Shown here: piece by piece, positions 8,306 to 16,666 of the stretch | Position numbering within the stretch: position 1 is the first letter of the stretch | Layout of the letters: every line of letters begins with the position of its first letter | Origin: Burkholderia sp. BCC1644 | Lineage (GTDB): Bacteria > Pseudomonadota > Gammaproteobacteria > Burkholderiales > Burkholderiaceae | Direction: 5' to 3' | NCBI RefSeq assembly: GCF_902833225.1 | Contig: NZ_CADFEI010000015.1 | Span: 124,001-188,000 of the forward strand | DNA: 64,000 nt | Program-made: the position numbers and the translations under genes | The notes under the pieces: model-generated | Database searches by the model: none | Told to the model about the DNA's origin: nothing | Seen by the model: only the letters and a program-made list of their open reading frames with translations

Positions 8306-9301
8306 ATGCATCGATACAGGGCAGGAAGGACGGCACATGCACGACGCGAGCGCGGCATCGCGATCGTGACGGTGCTGCTCGTCGTCGCGCTGGCGGCCAC
8401 GCTCGCGGCCAGCGTGCTGTGGCGCCAGCAGGTCGCGACGCGCGACGTCGAGAACCAGCGGCTCGCGACGCAGACGATGTGGATCGAGCGCGCCGCGGTC
8501 GAGTGGGCACGCGCGACGCTGCGCGCGCAAAGCGCGACGTCGAACGTCACGTTCGCCGGCCAGCCGTGGTCGGCTCCGGTCGCCGACGTGCAGCTCTCGG
8601 ACCTGCTGCCGTCCGACGCGCTGGCGGTCAACGCGGAGCTGTCGCGCGCGTGGATCTCGGGCAGCGTCGAGGACGCGCAGGCGCGCTTCAACCTGATGAA
8701 CCTCGTGTCACGCGTCGCGCCCGGCAAACCGTGGCAGTCCAGCGGCGAAGGCGTGCTGGCCTACCGGCGCCTGCTCGTCCAGCTGTCACTCGATCCCGCG
8801 CTCGCGCAACCGACGGCCGACTACATGCTGCGCTCGCTGCGCGACGCGAACGGCCCGGGCGGCTGGCCGCTGCAGCTCGTGTCGGTCGAGGATCTCGCGC
8901 GCATTCCCGGCTACGACGCGCATGCGATCGACACGCTCGCGCCGTTCGTGACGATCCTGCCCGACCTGACCGTCGTCAACGCGAACACCGCAGCCGAGCC
9001 CGTGCTCGTCGCGGCGATTCCGACGCTGTCGGCGAGCCAGGCCAAGCGGCTCGTCGACCGGCGCGCGACCGCCTACTTCGTCAGCACCGGCGACATCGCC
9101 GAATACCTGCTGCCCGCGCAGGGCGGCAACCCGACGCTGCCGGACGGCTCGGCCGTCGGCGTGAACAGCGGCTACTTCATCGTGCATTGCCGCGTGCATT
9201 CGGCGCGGATCAACGCGCGCATCGACACGCTGATCGCCCGCTACGGCAGCGGCAATTTCGCGTGGACGTCGGTCATCTGGGTGCGGCGGCTGACGAGTTG
9301 A
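8306..9301 (+). CDS. gspK: Type II secretion minor pseudopilin GspK
   Basis: A 331-residue protein. A type III signal/prepilin helix near the N-terminus (RERGIAIVTVLLVVALAAT) is followed by the large globular domain usual for GspK, including the QARFNLMNL motif and the helical IPGYDAHAID/LTVVNANTAAEPVL region. As in other GspK proteins the Glu at mature position 5 is absent. I start at ATG 8306 since GGGGG lies 7 bases upstream; an in-frame GTG at 8270 overlaps the previous stop. GspK caps the pseudopilus tip with GspI and GspJ, yet those genes lie more than 30 kb away in this window. Confidence 0.88.
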   Translation: MHRYRAGRTAHARRERGIAIVTVLLVVALAATLAASVLWRQQVATRDVENQRLATQTMWIERAAVEWARATLRAQSATSNVTFAGQPWSAPVADVQLSDLLPSDALAVNAELSRAWISGSVEDAQARFNLMNLVSRVAPGKPWQSSGEGVLAYRRLLVQLSLDPALAQPTADYMLRSLRDANGPGGWPLQLVSVEDLARIPGYDAHAIDTLAPFVTILPDLTVVNANTAAEPVLVAAIPTLSASQAKRLVDRRATAYFVSTGDIAEYLLPAQGGNPTLPDGSAVGVNSGYFIVHCRVHSARINARIDTLIARYGSGNFAWTSVIWVRRLTS

Positions 9302-9368
9302 AGCCGGATGCGGCACGTGCCGGCGCGGTGAACTGCGAACCGGGCCGGCGACGTGCGACCGGCCCCCG

Positions 9369-11012
9369 CTAATTCAGCGACGATTCGCTCAATGTCACCG
9401 GACGCAGCCCCTGCGACGCCGCCGCATCGAACGACAGCCGCGTGAAGCTCGTCTCGCGCACTTCGCCGAGCAGCCGGTTCCAGTCGTCGATCGACACCAG
9501 CAGCGCGATCGGCCGGTTGTACTTGGTGACCATCACGAGCGCCTCGCCCGCGTGCCGCAGCGCCTTCGACGGATTGCTGCTGAAGTCGCGCGTCGCCATC
9601 GCGATCGTGCGCAGGCTGAACACGTTCGCGGCCGGATCGTCGCCGTCGTCGTGCATCAGGCGCTCGAGCGTCGCCGCGCGCAGCAACGCCTGCGACTTCG
9701 CGGACAGCCGGTTGTCCCGGCGCCGGCGCCGCTCGCTGCGCGGGTCGACGTGCACGGCGAGCATGTGCACGATCTGCCCGAGCGTCGTCGCCGGCAACTG
9801 GTCGTAACGCGCCCACCAGTCCGGCGGCAGCGCGATCATCATGCCTGCGTAGGTGGCTGCCACGCCGTCGGCGATCAGCGACGGCAGGCGCTCGGCGTCG
9901 CGCGCGTCGAGATCGAGCGCGCCGCCGACGACGCGTGTCATCACGCTGAACGCGTTGTATGCGAACGCCATGATCCCGCTCGCCAGCAGCGCCGCACGCG
10001 CGGGCACCGCGCCGAACGGCGCGCCGCCCGTGACGGACTCGAGCGCCAGCGGCAACGCGTCACGCCAGCGCCGGCACGACAGCGCCACGACCTGCGGCGC
10101 GTCGAACCGCTCGGCCGGCAGATCGGTCAGCAGCGTGACGATGTCGCCGGGCGCCTCCGCACGGTGCCATTCGATTCGCCGAAATGCGCCCGACACACCG
10201 CCTTCGCCGGCCATCCCGACGGATTGTTCACGAATGCGACCGTCGCCGAACGCGCCGGCCTCGCGCCAGTCGCCAAGCGGCCGCCATGCGGCCGAGCGGC
10301 CGTATTCGCGCAGCACGAACGCGCCGCCGCGGCGCGGCCAGCCGGACAGGATCGCGTCCGTATCGAAACGCCCGTCGACGATCCACAGCTCGCCGGGCCG
10401 AACCGTTTCGAGCAGCGCGCCGACGAATGCACGCTCGTGCGACCGGCCGCGCTCGCAAGGCAGCAAGTCGACGATCATCCCGAGATCCGGATCGTAGACC
10501 GGCAGCACGCGTGCACCGCCCGCCGCCGCATCGCGGGCGGGATCGTCGCACGCGCGCCCGCAGTCGCAACCGTCGGCCCGCGGCGCGCAAGCCTCGCCGA
10601 ACCCGTCCAGCACGCGCAGCCGCATCCCGTCGACCGCGCGCGCACCGTCGACGCTGCGCACCAATGCGACCGGCAGCAGCAGGTCGACGCTGTCCCTGGC
10701 CAGCGCGCGCCCCCAGCCGGAGCGCCACCGGCTCATGCAATCGTGCAGCGCCGTCACGGCCGCGGCCAACCCCGGCGCGACTGCCCCGGCTGCCCCGGCG
10801 GCATCCGGCATCCGCTGCCACGCGGCAATCGCCGCGATCGCGTCGACGGCGACGGCAAACAGCGCCTCGCGGATCGACTCGCCATCGGGTTCGTCGCCGG
10901 CGTCCGCCGCGGCGCCGACCCAGTCGTCGTGCAGCGCGCATTGCAGCACGAGCCGCGCCATGATCGTCACCGGGCTCTGCTCGACAAAGCGTTCCACGAT
11001 CGTGCGCATCAT
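9369..11012 (-). CDS. IS4-transposase-like protein fused to a C-terminal Phd/YefM domain (PhdA-like)
   Basis: A 547-residue protein. Residues 1-410 align by eye to IS4-family DDE transposases: FVEQSPVTIMARLVL at the start, the VYDPDLGMIVDLLPCERG segment (173-190), ELWIVDGRF with Asp213, FVLREYGRS, LLTDLP, RRWR and ALLASGIMAFAYNAFSV. The catalytic Glu expected three residues after Trp316 is Ala319, so the nuclease is probably dead. Residues about 473-520 form a Phd/YefM antitoxin-like domain (AMATRDFSSNPSKALRHAGE). There are no flanking inverted repeats. No toxin gene is adjacent. The P. aeruginosa locus has phdA (prevent-host-death family) between pdtA and pdtB, and this gene may be its counterpart. 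ATG 11012 is preceded by a GGGG-type site. Confidence 0.75.
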   Translation of the reverse strand: MMRTIVERFVEQSPVTIMARLVLQCALHDDWVGAAADAGDEPDGESIREALFAVAVDAIAAIAAWQRMPDAAGAAGAVAPGLAAAVTALHDCMSRWRSGWGRALARDSVDLLLPVALVRSVDGARAVDGMRLRVLDGFGEACAPRADGCDCGRACDDPARDAAAGGARVLPVYDPDLGMIVDLLPCERGRSHERAFVGALLETVRPGELWIVDGRFDTDAILSGWPRRGGAFVLREYGRSAAWRPLGDWREAGAFGDGRIREQSVGMAGEGGVSGAFRRIEWHRAEAPGDIVTLLTDLPAERFDAPQVVALSCRRWRDALPLALESVTGGAPFGAVPARAALLASGIMAFAYNAFSVMTRVVGGALDLDARDAERLPSLIADGVAATYAGMMIALPPDWWARYDQLPATTLGQIVHMLAVHVDPRSERRRRRDNRLSAKSQALLRAATLERLMHDDGDDPAANVFSLRTIAMATRDFSSNPSKALRHAGEALVMVTKYNRPIALLVSIDDWNRLLGEVRETSFTRLSFDAAASQGLRPVTLSESSLN

Positions 11013-11170
11013 CGGGTTACCCCACACTGTCTGGTTGATCGCACGTGCCGTCGCAACGGCGTCCGCACTTGACGGAGCGCCGGCGACACCGCAGCATCGT
11101 GGGCGACCCGATCCGCGCGACGCCGCGCCGTCGCGGCGGTCCGCCCGCAATCGATGCACGAGGCACCGGC

Positions 11171-11983
11171 ATGTACGTAGATCCCCGCGTGGCGCACGGC
11201 CGCGCCCGGTTCGACCTGAGCGGCTCTCCGCGGCTCGTCGCCGACGAGCGCCGCTGGGAGATCAGCGACGTCGTCACGCGCGGTATCGACGATTTCACGG
11301 GCGTGCGCAACCGCCGCAACCTGCTGCGGCTGCTCGAGCGCCAGATCGCGCCAAAGCTTGCGCGCCTCGGGCTCGAGCCGTACGTCGGCGCGCTCGGCCG
11401 CGCCGAAGGGCTGTTCGTCAACTTCTCGACGATGAGCGCCGAGCACGGCCTGCGCGAATTCCAGCTGCAGTTGACGGTGCCCGACCTCGTGCTGCGCAGC
11501 TTCGCGTCGAACGTGATCCGGCCGCACGCGGTCGCGCGCTGCATGCAGCGCAACGGCGTGATGTCGCTGGCGGAAATCGAACATGAGACGCGTATCGCGT
11601 TCGTCGCGGCGCGCGTGATGCGTTCGCTCGCGCTTGCGGAAGGCTGGCAGCAAATCGGCGTCCCGACGCCGCACGGGCTGTTCGTCGGCGCGCTGACCGA
11701 GGGGGACGACGTCGCGATGAACACCTATTTCCGTCCCGGCGACAACGACCGTCCGTCGCGCTGGAGCGGCTTCTCCGCGCTCTTCTCGACGATGCCGGAC
11801 TGGCGCCCGGAACAGGTCCGGCACGGCGGCGAACTGCTGCAATGGATGGTCAACCATATCGTGGCCCTGCAAGAATCCGCACCGTTCGTCGAACGCTTTC
11901 CCTTTCTGCGCGAGCCGCTGCGCGACGCCGGCGACCCGCTCGACGCCGCCTGGAACGGCGCACGCGCCGGCCACCGTGCGTGA
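11171..11983 (+). CDS. Conserved-looking hypothetical protein
   Basis: A 270-residue soluble protein with no signal peptide or membrane segment; I do not recognise the family. The start at 11171 (MYVDPRVAHG) follows a GAGG-type site. Composition and codon use match the real genes around it. Visible features are an Arg-rich ISDVVTRGIDDFTGVRN stretch, FVNFSTMSAEHGLREFQLQL, and a C-terminal HGGELLQWMVNHIVAL helix. It is divergent from the PhdA-like gene, with 158 bases between the start codons, and they may share a regulatory region. Confidence 0.55.
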   Translation: MYVDPRVAHGRARFDLSGSPRLVADERRWEISDVVTRGIDDFTGVRNRRNLLRLLERQIAPKLARLGLEPYVGALGRAEGLFVNFSTMSAEHGLREFQLQLTVPDLVLRSFASNVIRPHAVARCMQRNGVMSLAEIEHETRIAFVAARVMRSLALAEGWQQIGVPTPHGLFVGALTEGDDVAMNTYFRPGDNDRPSRWSGFSALFSTMPDWRPEQVRHGGELLQWMVNHIVALQESAPFVERFPFLREPLRDAGDPLDAAWNGARAGHRA

Positions 11984-12139
11984 GCGGTGATCCGGGAGCC
12001 CGTTCAGGCTCCCGGTCCCGGTCTCCGCCTCTCGGCCCCTCTGCACGGCCCCCTCGCCCTCTCATATACAAGGTCGAAGCAGGCCCGCCTAACCCGCAGA
12101 CTTTCTTGCGGCGCAGGTGCCCGGACAGCGCCCGCCCCG

Positions 12140-12400
12140 TCAATGCGTGTGCGTCGACCCGCCCGGCTCGCCTGGCTCCTGGCGGCCGACCGTCTCCAGC
12201 ACGGCCCACATCCAGATCAGCTCGCGGACCGTGCGCGCATGCTCGTCGCTCTGCGCGCGCCAGCGCCCGAAAGCGTCGAGTTCCTGTTCAGTCGTGTCGC
12301 CGGCGCGCAGCCACAGCAGCCAGCGCACCGCGCCCTCGCGGATCGCATCGGCGCGCGTATTCGCGTCGCCGGAATCCGATTCCCGTTGCGATTCGTTCAT
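12140..12400 (-). CDS. Stand-alone DUF4880 (FecR N-terminal) protein
   Basis: An 86-residue protein starting MNESQRESDS. It carries only the helical N-terminal domain of FecR-like anti-sigma factors (AVRWLLWLRAGDTTEQELDAFGRWRAQ) and then stops. This is the part of FecR proteins that contacts the sigma factor. It lies 259 bases downstream of the full FecR gene and has the same domain, so it may be a decayed duplicate or a free sigma-binding modulator. An in-frame GTG at 12406 is an alternative start. Confidence 0.55.
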   Translation of the reverse strand: MNESQRESDSGDANTRADAIREGAVRWLLWLRAGDTTEQELDAFGRWRAQSDEHARTVRELIWMWAVLETVGRQEPGEPGGSTHTH

Positions 12401-12659
12401 GATCACGCCACCGCCCGAAGCTCATTCGACACACCTTCCCCGCACCGCACATCGCCGCGGCCGGGGCGCTTGCCACCCATGCCTCGGGTCCGACGACGCC
12501 CCGCCGGGCCGTCATCGAAGACGGCCCGGCGTTTGCCGGCCCTCATGGATAAAGTCGTATCGAAGGGCCGTAACCCGCAGCGCGGGCAGCCCAAAAGCAG
12601 GCGAACGGGCCGCCTGGCGGAGACACGAGGAAAGGAAGCGGAAGACGCGGGAAACCGCG
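12401..12659. other. Intergenic with a strong hairpin
   Basis: No gene. A perfect 11-bp inverted repeat (12503-12513 and 12520-12530, 6-base loop, GC-rich) lies downstream of the FecR gene. It lacks a clear U-tract on either strand, so it may be a weak or factor-assisted terminator, or an RNA end-protection element, for the sigma/anti-sigma transcript. Confidence 0.4.
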
Positions 12660-13655
12660 TCAGCTCAGCAGCACGATGTTGCCGGGCAGGCGCGTGATGT
12701 GCGCGCCGTACAGGCGGCCGACCATGTCGATCACGTCGTCGAGCCGCGTGATCGGGAACTGCGCCTGCATCCGGTTCGCGCCGAGCGACGCGCTGCGCAG
12801 GATGACCTTGCCGCGCCGGTAGCGGTTGATCTCGTCGACGACGTCCGACAGCGGCACGCCGTTGAACACCAGCATGCCGCGCCGCCACGCGCTGACGGCG
12901 CCCGGATCGATCCGCGACACCGGCTGCACGCCGCGATCGTCGTAGACGACCTGATCGTCGGCGTTCAGCGTGCGCGCGCCGCGCGGATGCTGGAGCGCGA
13001 CCGTGCCGGACAGGCAGGTCACGCAAACCTGCGTGCCCGTGCGCCGCACGTTGAAGCGCGCGACGGTCGCCTGCATGCGGCCGCCGCCCGCCACCACCGT
13101 GACGGGCTGGATCGGCGTCGCGCGGCCGGCCGGCGGCGCGACCGCGTCGATCTCGGCCTCCCCCGCGACGACTTCGACGCCGTGTGCGGCATCGCTCGCG
13201 GGCAGCACGTCGAGACGCGTCTGCGTATTCAACTCGACCGTCACGCGCGACGACAGCGCGACGCTGCGCTGCTCGCCGGTGCCCGTGTGGTAATCGGCCG
13301 CGATGTCACCGAGCGACGGCCACAGCTGCATCGGCGGGCGTACCGCGAGCCACGACGCGCCGGCCGCGACCGCGAAACCGATGAACGCGCGCCGTCCGGT
13401 GCGCATCGTGCGCTCGCGCTTTGCAACGTTTGCCCAGGCGGCGGCCGCCCGCTCCTCGTGCGCAAGCTCGGTCGCCGCCGTGCGCAGCGAACTCCAGGTG
13501 CCGCGCAGCAGATCGGCGGCTTGCGGACGATCGGCACACCAGCGCTCGAACGCGTCGGCTTCAGCCTGGCTCGCTTCTCCCGAGCGCAGACGCAGCAGCC
13601 ACGCGCTCGCTTCGTCGAGTTCGTCGTGGGCAGGTTGGGCCTGGGCTTTCGTCAT
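12660..13655 (-). CDS. FecR-type anti-sigma factor (VreR-like)
   Basis: A 331-residue single-pass regulator of the adjacent ECF sigma factor. It has an N-terminal DUF4880 region (about 12-50), a membrane helix near 88-106 (RAFIGFAVAAGASWLAV), a FecR domain (about 115-215) and a C-terminal DUF4974-like domain (about 255-331) that would meet the STN signal in the periplasm. I use ATG 13655; a TTG at 13670 that overlaps the sigma stop is an alternative and would give tighter coupling. The gene order STN protein, sigma, FecR is that of the P. aeruginosa vreA-vreI-vreR cluster, though function is inferred. Confidence 0.85.
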   Translation of the reverse strand: MTKAQAQPAHDELDEASAWLLRLRSGEASQAEADAFERWCADRPQAADLLRGTWSSLRTAATELAHEERAAAAWANVAKRERTMRTGRRAFIGFAVAAGASWLAVRPPMQLWPSLGDIAADYHTGTGEQRSVALSSRVTVELNTQTRLDVLPASDAAHGVEVVAGEAEIDAVAPPAGRATPIQPVTVVAGGGRMQATVARFNVRRTGTQVCVTCLSGTVALQHPRGARTLNADDQVVYDDRGVQPVSRIDPGAVSAWRRGMLVFNGVPLSDVVDEINRYRRGKVILRSASLGANRMQAQFPITRLDDVIDMVGRLYGAHITRLPGNIVLLS

Positions 13656-13666
13656 CGTCCGGGTGC

Positions 13667-14215
13667 TCAAAATTTGCGCGGGCCGCCTCGCGTGCCCGTG
13701 TACGGATCACCGTCTTCCTGCATGCGCTGCAGGCAGTACTTCATCGCCGCGCTCAGCTCGCTTTCGACGAGCCGCAGCGATATGCCGAAATGCTCGGCGA
13801 TCTCGCGGTTCAGCAGGCCGTCCACGCGGGCGGCCAGCAGGATCGCGCGACGCCGCGGCGGCAGGCCGCGCAGCACGTCCTTCAGGGTCTCGACCTTGCG
13901 GCGCGCCGCGACGATGCGCTCGGGATCGGCCACTTCGTCGGGCATCTCGAGCAGCGTCTCGACATCGTCGTCGTGCAGATGCCGCCGTTCGCGGCGATGC
14001 TGGTCGATCGCGACATTGTTCGCCATCCCGAGTATATAGGCGTCCGCGTTCGTCACCTGCGTGGAGACGTTCGCGTTCTCGAGGCGCAGCCAGGTTTCGT
14101 GCAGCGCATCGGCGGCGCCGTCCTTCGATCCCGTCACGCGTTCGAGCCGCCTGACCAGGTACGCGTAGCGCGTCGCCAGCAGATTGCGGAGCCCGGAGCG
14201 GTTGCTGTCGGACAT
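13667..14215 (-). CDS. ECF (FecI-like) RNA polymerase sigma factor (VreI-like)
   Basis: A 182-residue sigma-70 family ECF factor. Region 2 lies at about 20-85 (DALHETWLRLENA and NADAYILGMANNVAIDQHRR). Region 4 lies at about 112-165 (LPPRRRAILLAARVDGL then REIAEHFGISLRLVE), the DNA-binding helix-turn-helix. It sits 6 bases after the STN gene and its end meets the FecR start, so the three form one signalling operon. Likely targets are units of this locus. The shared promoter module upstream of gspI, of the glycosyltransferase operon and of tpsA, with its GTC element, is a candidate. Confidence 0.9.
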   Translation of the reverse strand: MSDSNRSGLRNLLATRYAYLVRRLERVTGSKDGAADALHETWLRLENANVSTQVTNADAYILGMANNVAIDQHRRERRHLHDDDVETLLEMPDEVADPERIVAARRKVETLKDVLRGLPPRRRAILLAARVDGLLNREIAEHFGISLRLVESELSAAMKYCLQRMQEDGDPYTGTRGGPRKF

Positions 14216-14221
14216 GGCGGC

Positions 14222-14968
14222 CTAGCCCCGCACGGCCGGCTGCGGCGCCGGGCAACGGAAATGCACGCCGTTGCCGGCCGGCCGCAACAGGATCGTGACC
14301 GGCTGCGGCAGGTCCGCCGGCGGCCCATCGTCCAGCTTCAGCGCGCGCAGCGCGCGCATCACCGCCGCGTCGCGGGCGGCCGAACCGCTCGATGCCACCA
14401 TGTTGACCGCCACCACCGCCCCCCTGTTGTCGATGCGCACCTGCGCGACGAGTCGATAGCTGCCCGGCACCGCCGCCGGCTGCGCGCACAGCGCATCGAT
14501 CAGACGCGCCTGCAGCAGGCCCGCAAACGCGCGCCGATCGCCTGAATCGCCGATCCCGTCGATCGGCAACGCCGCATCCGCCGGCGTGTCGGCCGTCGCG
14601 GGCGGCGTCTCGCCGGCCGGCTGCGCGACGATGATCGCTTCGTCCGGACGCGAGAATTCCGCACGCAACCCCGTTCCGGCCAGCATCCGCTCGAGCGCGT
14701 CGCGCGGCGCGAAGTCGCCCTGTACCGGCGCACTCGTGCGCCCGTCGAGCAGCGGCGCCGGCGCCAGCACGATCAGCTCGGTGAGCCGCGCGAAGTCCTG
14801 CAAGGTCTTCGCGAGCGGCTGCGCGGGCAGATCGAAATGCACCGCGCTGCCCGGCTGGCGGCCGATGGAACCGGTCTCCTGCGCGTGCACGCCGCGCATG
14901 CACAGCACGACGAACGCGAGCCACGCGACGAGCGCCAGGACACCGGTCGGCGCCCGTGAACGAGTCAT
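14222..14968 (-). CDS. STN-domain periplasmic signalling protein with TonB-C-like domain (VreA-like)
   Basis: A 248-residue exported protein. The start at ATG 14968 follows AGGGA. The signal peptide spans about residues 1-29. An STN (secretin/TonB short N-terminal) domain lies at about 44-115 (FDLPAQPLAKTLQDFARLTE, then PVQGDFAPRDALERMLAGTG). After a Pro/Ala linker the last 80 residues resemble a TonB C-terminal domain (YRLVAQVRIDNRGAVVAVNM). There is no receptor barrel, unlike FecA-type transducers. This is the layout described for VreA of the PUMA3 system. It would signal to the FecR-like protein and the ECF sigma factor encoded directly downstream. Confidence 0.82.
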   Translation of the reverse strand: MTRSRAPTGVLALVAWLAFVVLCMRGVHAQETGSIGRQPGSAVHFDLPAQPLAKTLQDFARLTELIVLAPAPLLDGRTSAPVQGDFAPRDALERMLAGTGLRAEFSRPDEAIIVAQPAGETPPATADTPADAALPIDGIGDSGDRRAFAGLLQARLIDALCAQPAAVPGSYRLVAQVRIDNRGAVVAVNMVASSGSAARDAAVMRALRALKLDDGPPADLPQPVTILLRPAGNGVHFRCPAPQPAVRG

Positions 14969-15151
14969 GAATCCCTGGACGGAAGTGGAGTTGCACGCTG
15001 CGTGCCGAAGCGCGTGCCCCCGTGAGCGGCTCCGTCGCAAGCGAACGACAGATTGTGAGCGGGCACTGTGACAGTCAGGTGAAGCGTGCAGCGGCGCGAT
15101 TCAATCGCGGCGCGTGCGCGCAGCGTGTTCACGCCCGGTGCCACGCGTCGC

Positions 15152-15649
15152 TCACGGCCGGCGTACGACGAAGTTGCCGATGCCCGTGCCGACGACGGCC
15201 ATTCGCACGTCGCCCGACCACAGCGTGATCGTCACGGGCACGTCGATGCTTTCACTGCCGAGCACCACGCGCGACGGCACTTCGCCGCCGCCGGTGTAGC
15301 GCACCGACACGCCCGTTACCGCCGTGCCCCAGCGGCGTGCGCGGTACAGGTCGTCCGTCATCGGCGCCCAGCCGCCGCTTTCGGTGCGCTGCACAAAGCG
15401 ATAGCCGCCGCCGACCGGCTGCCATGCGATCGGCATCGAGCGCACCTGTGCTTCGTCGCCAGCCGATTCGAGCAGGTTCGCCAGGCGTTGCGCCTCCTCC
15501 GCCAGATCGGTGCGGCGATTGCGCGACGGCGCGAGCGTCACGACCGCGACCAGCAGCCCGACGATCACGAGCACGACGAGCATCTCCAGCAGCGTGAAGC
15601 CGGATTGACGATATCGACGTGATCGCAGCCGCATGTTCGTGCGTTTCAT
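15152..15649 (-). CDS. gspH: Type II secretion pseudopilin GspH
   Basis: A 165-residue minor pseudopilin. A short basic leader is followed by the prepilin-peptidase site and helix SGFTLLEMLVVLVIVG with Glu at mature position 5. The GspH globular domain follows (LAEEAQRLANLLESAGDEAQ). The ATG at 15649 is chosen to keep a short leader. It starts 10 bases downstream of the gspG stop. Confidence 0.85.
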   Translation of the reverse strand: MKRTNMRLRSRRYRQSGFTLLEMLVVLVIVGLLVAVVTLAPSRNRRTDLAEEAQRLANLLESAGDEAQVRSMPIAWQPVGGGYRFVQRTESGGWAPMTDDLYRARRWGTAVTGVSVRYTGGGEVPSRVVLGSESIDVPVTITLWSGDVRMAVVGTGIGNFVVRRP

Positions 15650-15659
15650 GGGTATGCCG

Positions 15660-16145
15660 TTACTGCCATGAGCCGATATCCGCATCGTTCCCCTCGCCGC
15701 CCGGCTTGCCGTCTGCGCCGTAGCTGAACACGTCGATCGCGCCATGCGCGCCCGGGTTCAGGTACTGATACGCGTTGCCCCAAGGATCCTTCGGCAACCA
15801 CTCCAGATAGCCGCCGTCCTTCCAGTTGTTCGGTACCGGATCGGTGGCCGGCTTCTGGACCAGCGCGGTCAGCCCTTGCTCCTGCGATGGATAACGACCG
15901 TTGTCGAGACGGTACAGGTTCAGCGACTGCATCATCGTGCCGATGTCCTGCTTCGCGGCAATGCGGCGCGCCTCGTCCGGACGGCTCATGATCTTCGGCA
16001 CGATCAGCGCAGCGAGAATCCCGAGAATCGCGACCACCACCATGATCTCGATCAGCGTGAAGCCGCGTTGCGTGCGGCGACGCGTGCGTCCACACGACTG
16101 GCCGGCGTACGACGACGCTCGCGTTTCGTTGAAGCCCGTCATCAT
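15660..16145 (-). CDS. gspG: Type II secretion major pseudopilin GspG
   Basis: A 161-residue protein with the major pseudopilin signature: leader RRRTQRG, then FTLIEIMVVVAILGILAAL with Glu5, and the conserved KQDIGTMMQSLNLYRLDNG, PSQEQGL and PWGNAYQYLNPG segments, a calcium-site-bearing fold. The start is the first of two adjacent ATG codons (16145), with GAGGGTG upstream. The length is normal. gspH follows, and gspC diverges 61 bases away. Confidence 0.93.
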   Translation of the reverse strand: MMTGFNETRASSYAGQSCGRTRRRTQRGFTLIEIMVVVAILGILAALIVPKIMSRPDEARRIAAKQDIGTMMQSLNLYRLDNGRYPSQEQGLTALVQKPATDPVPNNWKDGGYLEWLPKDPWGNAYQYLNPGAHGAIDVFSYGADGKPGGEGNDADIGSWQ

Positions 16146-16206
16146 GCATTCACCCTCGCAGCAAAGAATGGAGAACGTCTTCTGTCCATCGCATCGGCCT
16201 GTCGCC

Positions 16207-16653
16207 ATGAAACCCTTCGACCTGCTTCGCATCGCGCCTTCCCGCGCCGATCTCGCACCGCTTGTGGCAACGCTCGCCGCCGCCGCGGCACTCATTACCG
16301 TATCGCTGTGGGCCGTGCGCGTATTGAGCGCCGCCGATGCGCCGGTCGCATCGTTTGCACCGCCGCCCGCGCCAATCGACGTCGCGGCCGGCGCGCGGCT
16401 GTTCGGCGCGAAACCCGACGACGGCCGCGATGCCATCCAGCTGCTCGGCGTACTCGCCTTCGATGCGCGCCGCGCGGCTGCGATCGTCAGCGTCGGCGGC
16501 GACGCATCGCGCGTCGTGTCGCTCGGCGCGGCGATCGGCGAAGCCCCGAAGCTTGCCGAGGTTCGCGCACGCTCGATCGTCGTCGACCGCAACGGCCTGC
16601 AACGCGAGATCACGCTGCCCGCCGTGGAGAAAGCCAACGCGTTCGTGCGCTGA
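16207..16653 (+). CDS. gspC: Type II secretion inner-membrane protein GspC (short form)
   Basis: A 148-residue protein with one membrane helix (about 25-45) followed by the homology-region part of GspC (LFGAKPDDGRDAIQLLGVLA, then RAAAIVSVGGDASRVVSLG). It has no C-terminal PDZ or coiled-coil domain. HxcP and XcpP-type proteins couple the assembly platform to the secretin by this region. It is alone on the plus strand between gspG and gspF, and it converges on the gspF end with a 13-base gap. Confidence 0.78.
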   Translation: MKPFDLLRIAPSRADLAPLVATLAAAAALITVSLWAVRVLSAADAPVASFAPPPAPIDVAAGARLFGAKPDDGRDAIQLLGVLAFDARRAAAIVSVGGDASRVVSLGAAIGEAPKLAEVRARSIVVDRNGLQREITLPAVEKANAFVR

Positions 16654-16666
16654 GCCGAACCGCGCG

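Noticed and set aside
9369-11012. An intact IS4-family insertion sequence
   Set aside because: No terminal inverted repeats or target duplication seen, the catalytic Glu appears to be lost, and a Phd-type domain is fused to the end.
9301-11170. A Phd/Doc toxin-antitoxin module
   Set aside because: No toxin gene (Doc, YoeB, VapC-like) lies on either side of the Phd-bearing protein.
15045-15074. Pho box upstream of the STN gene (minus strand CTGTCAC and CTGTCGT)
   Set aside because: The repeats are 23 bases apart with an ill-spaced middle repeat and there is no module core, so I do not call it, although phosphate control would fit.
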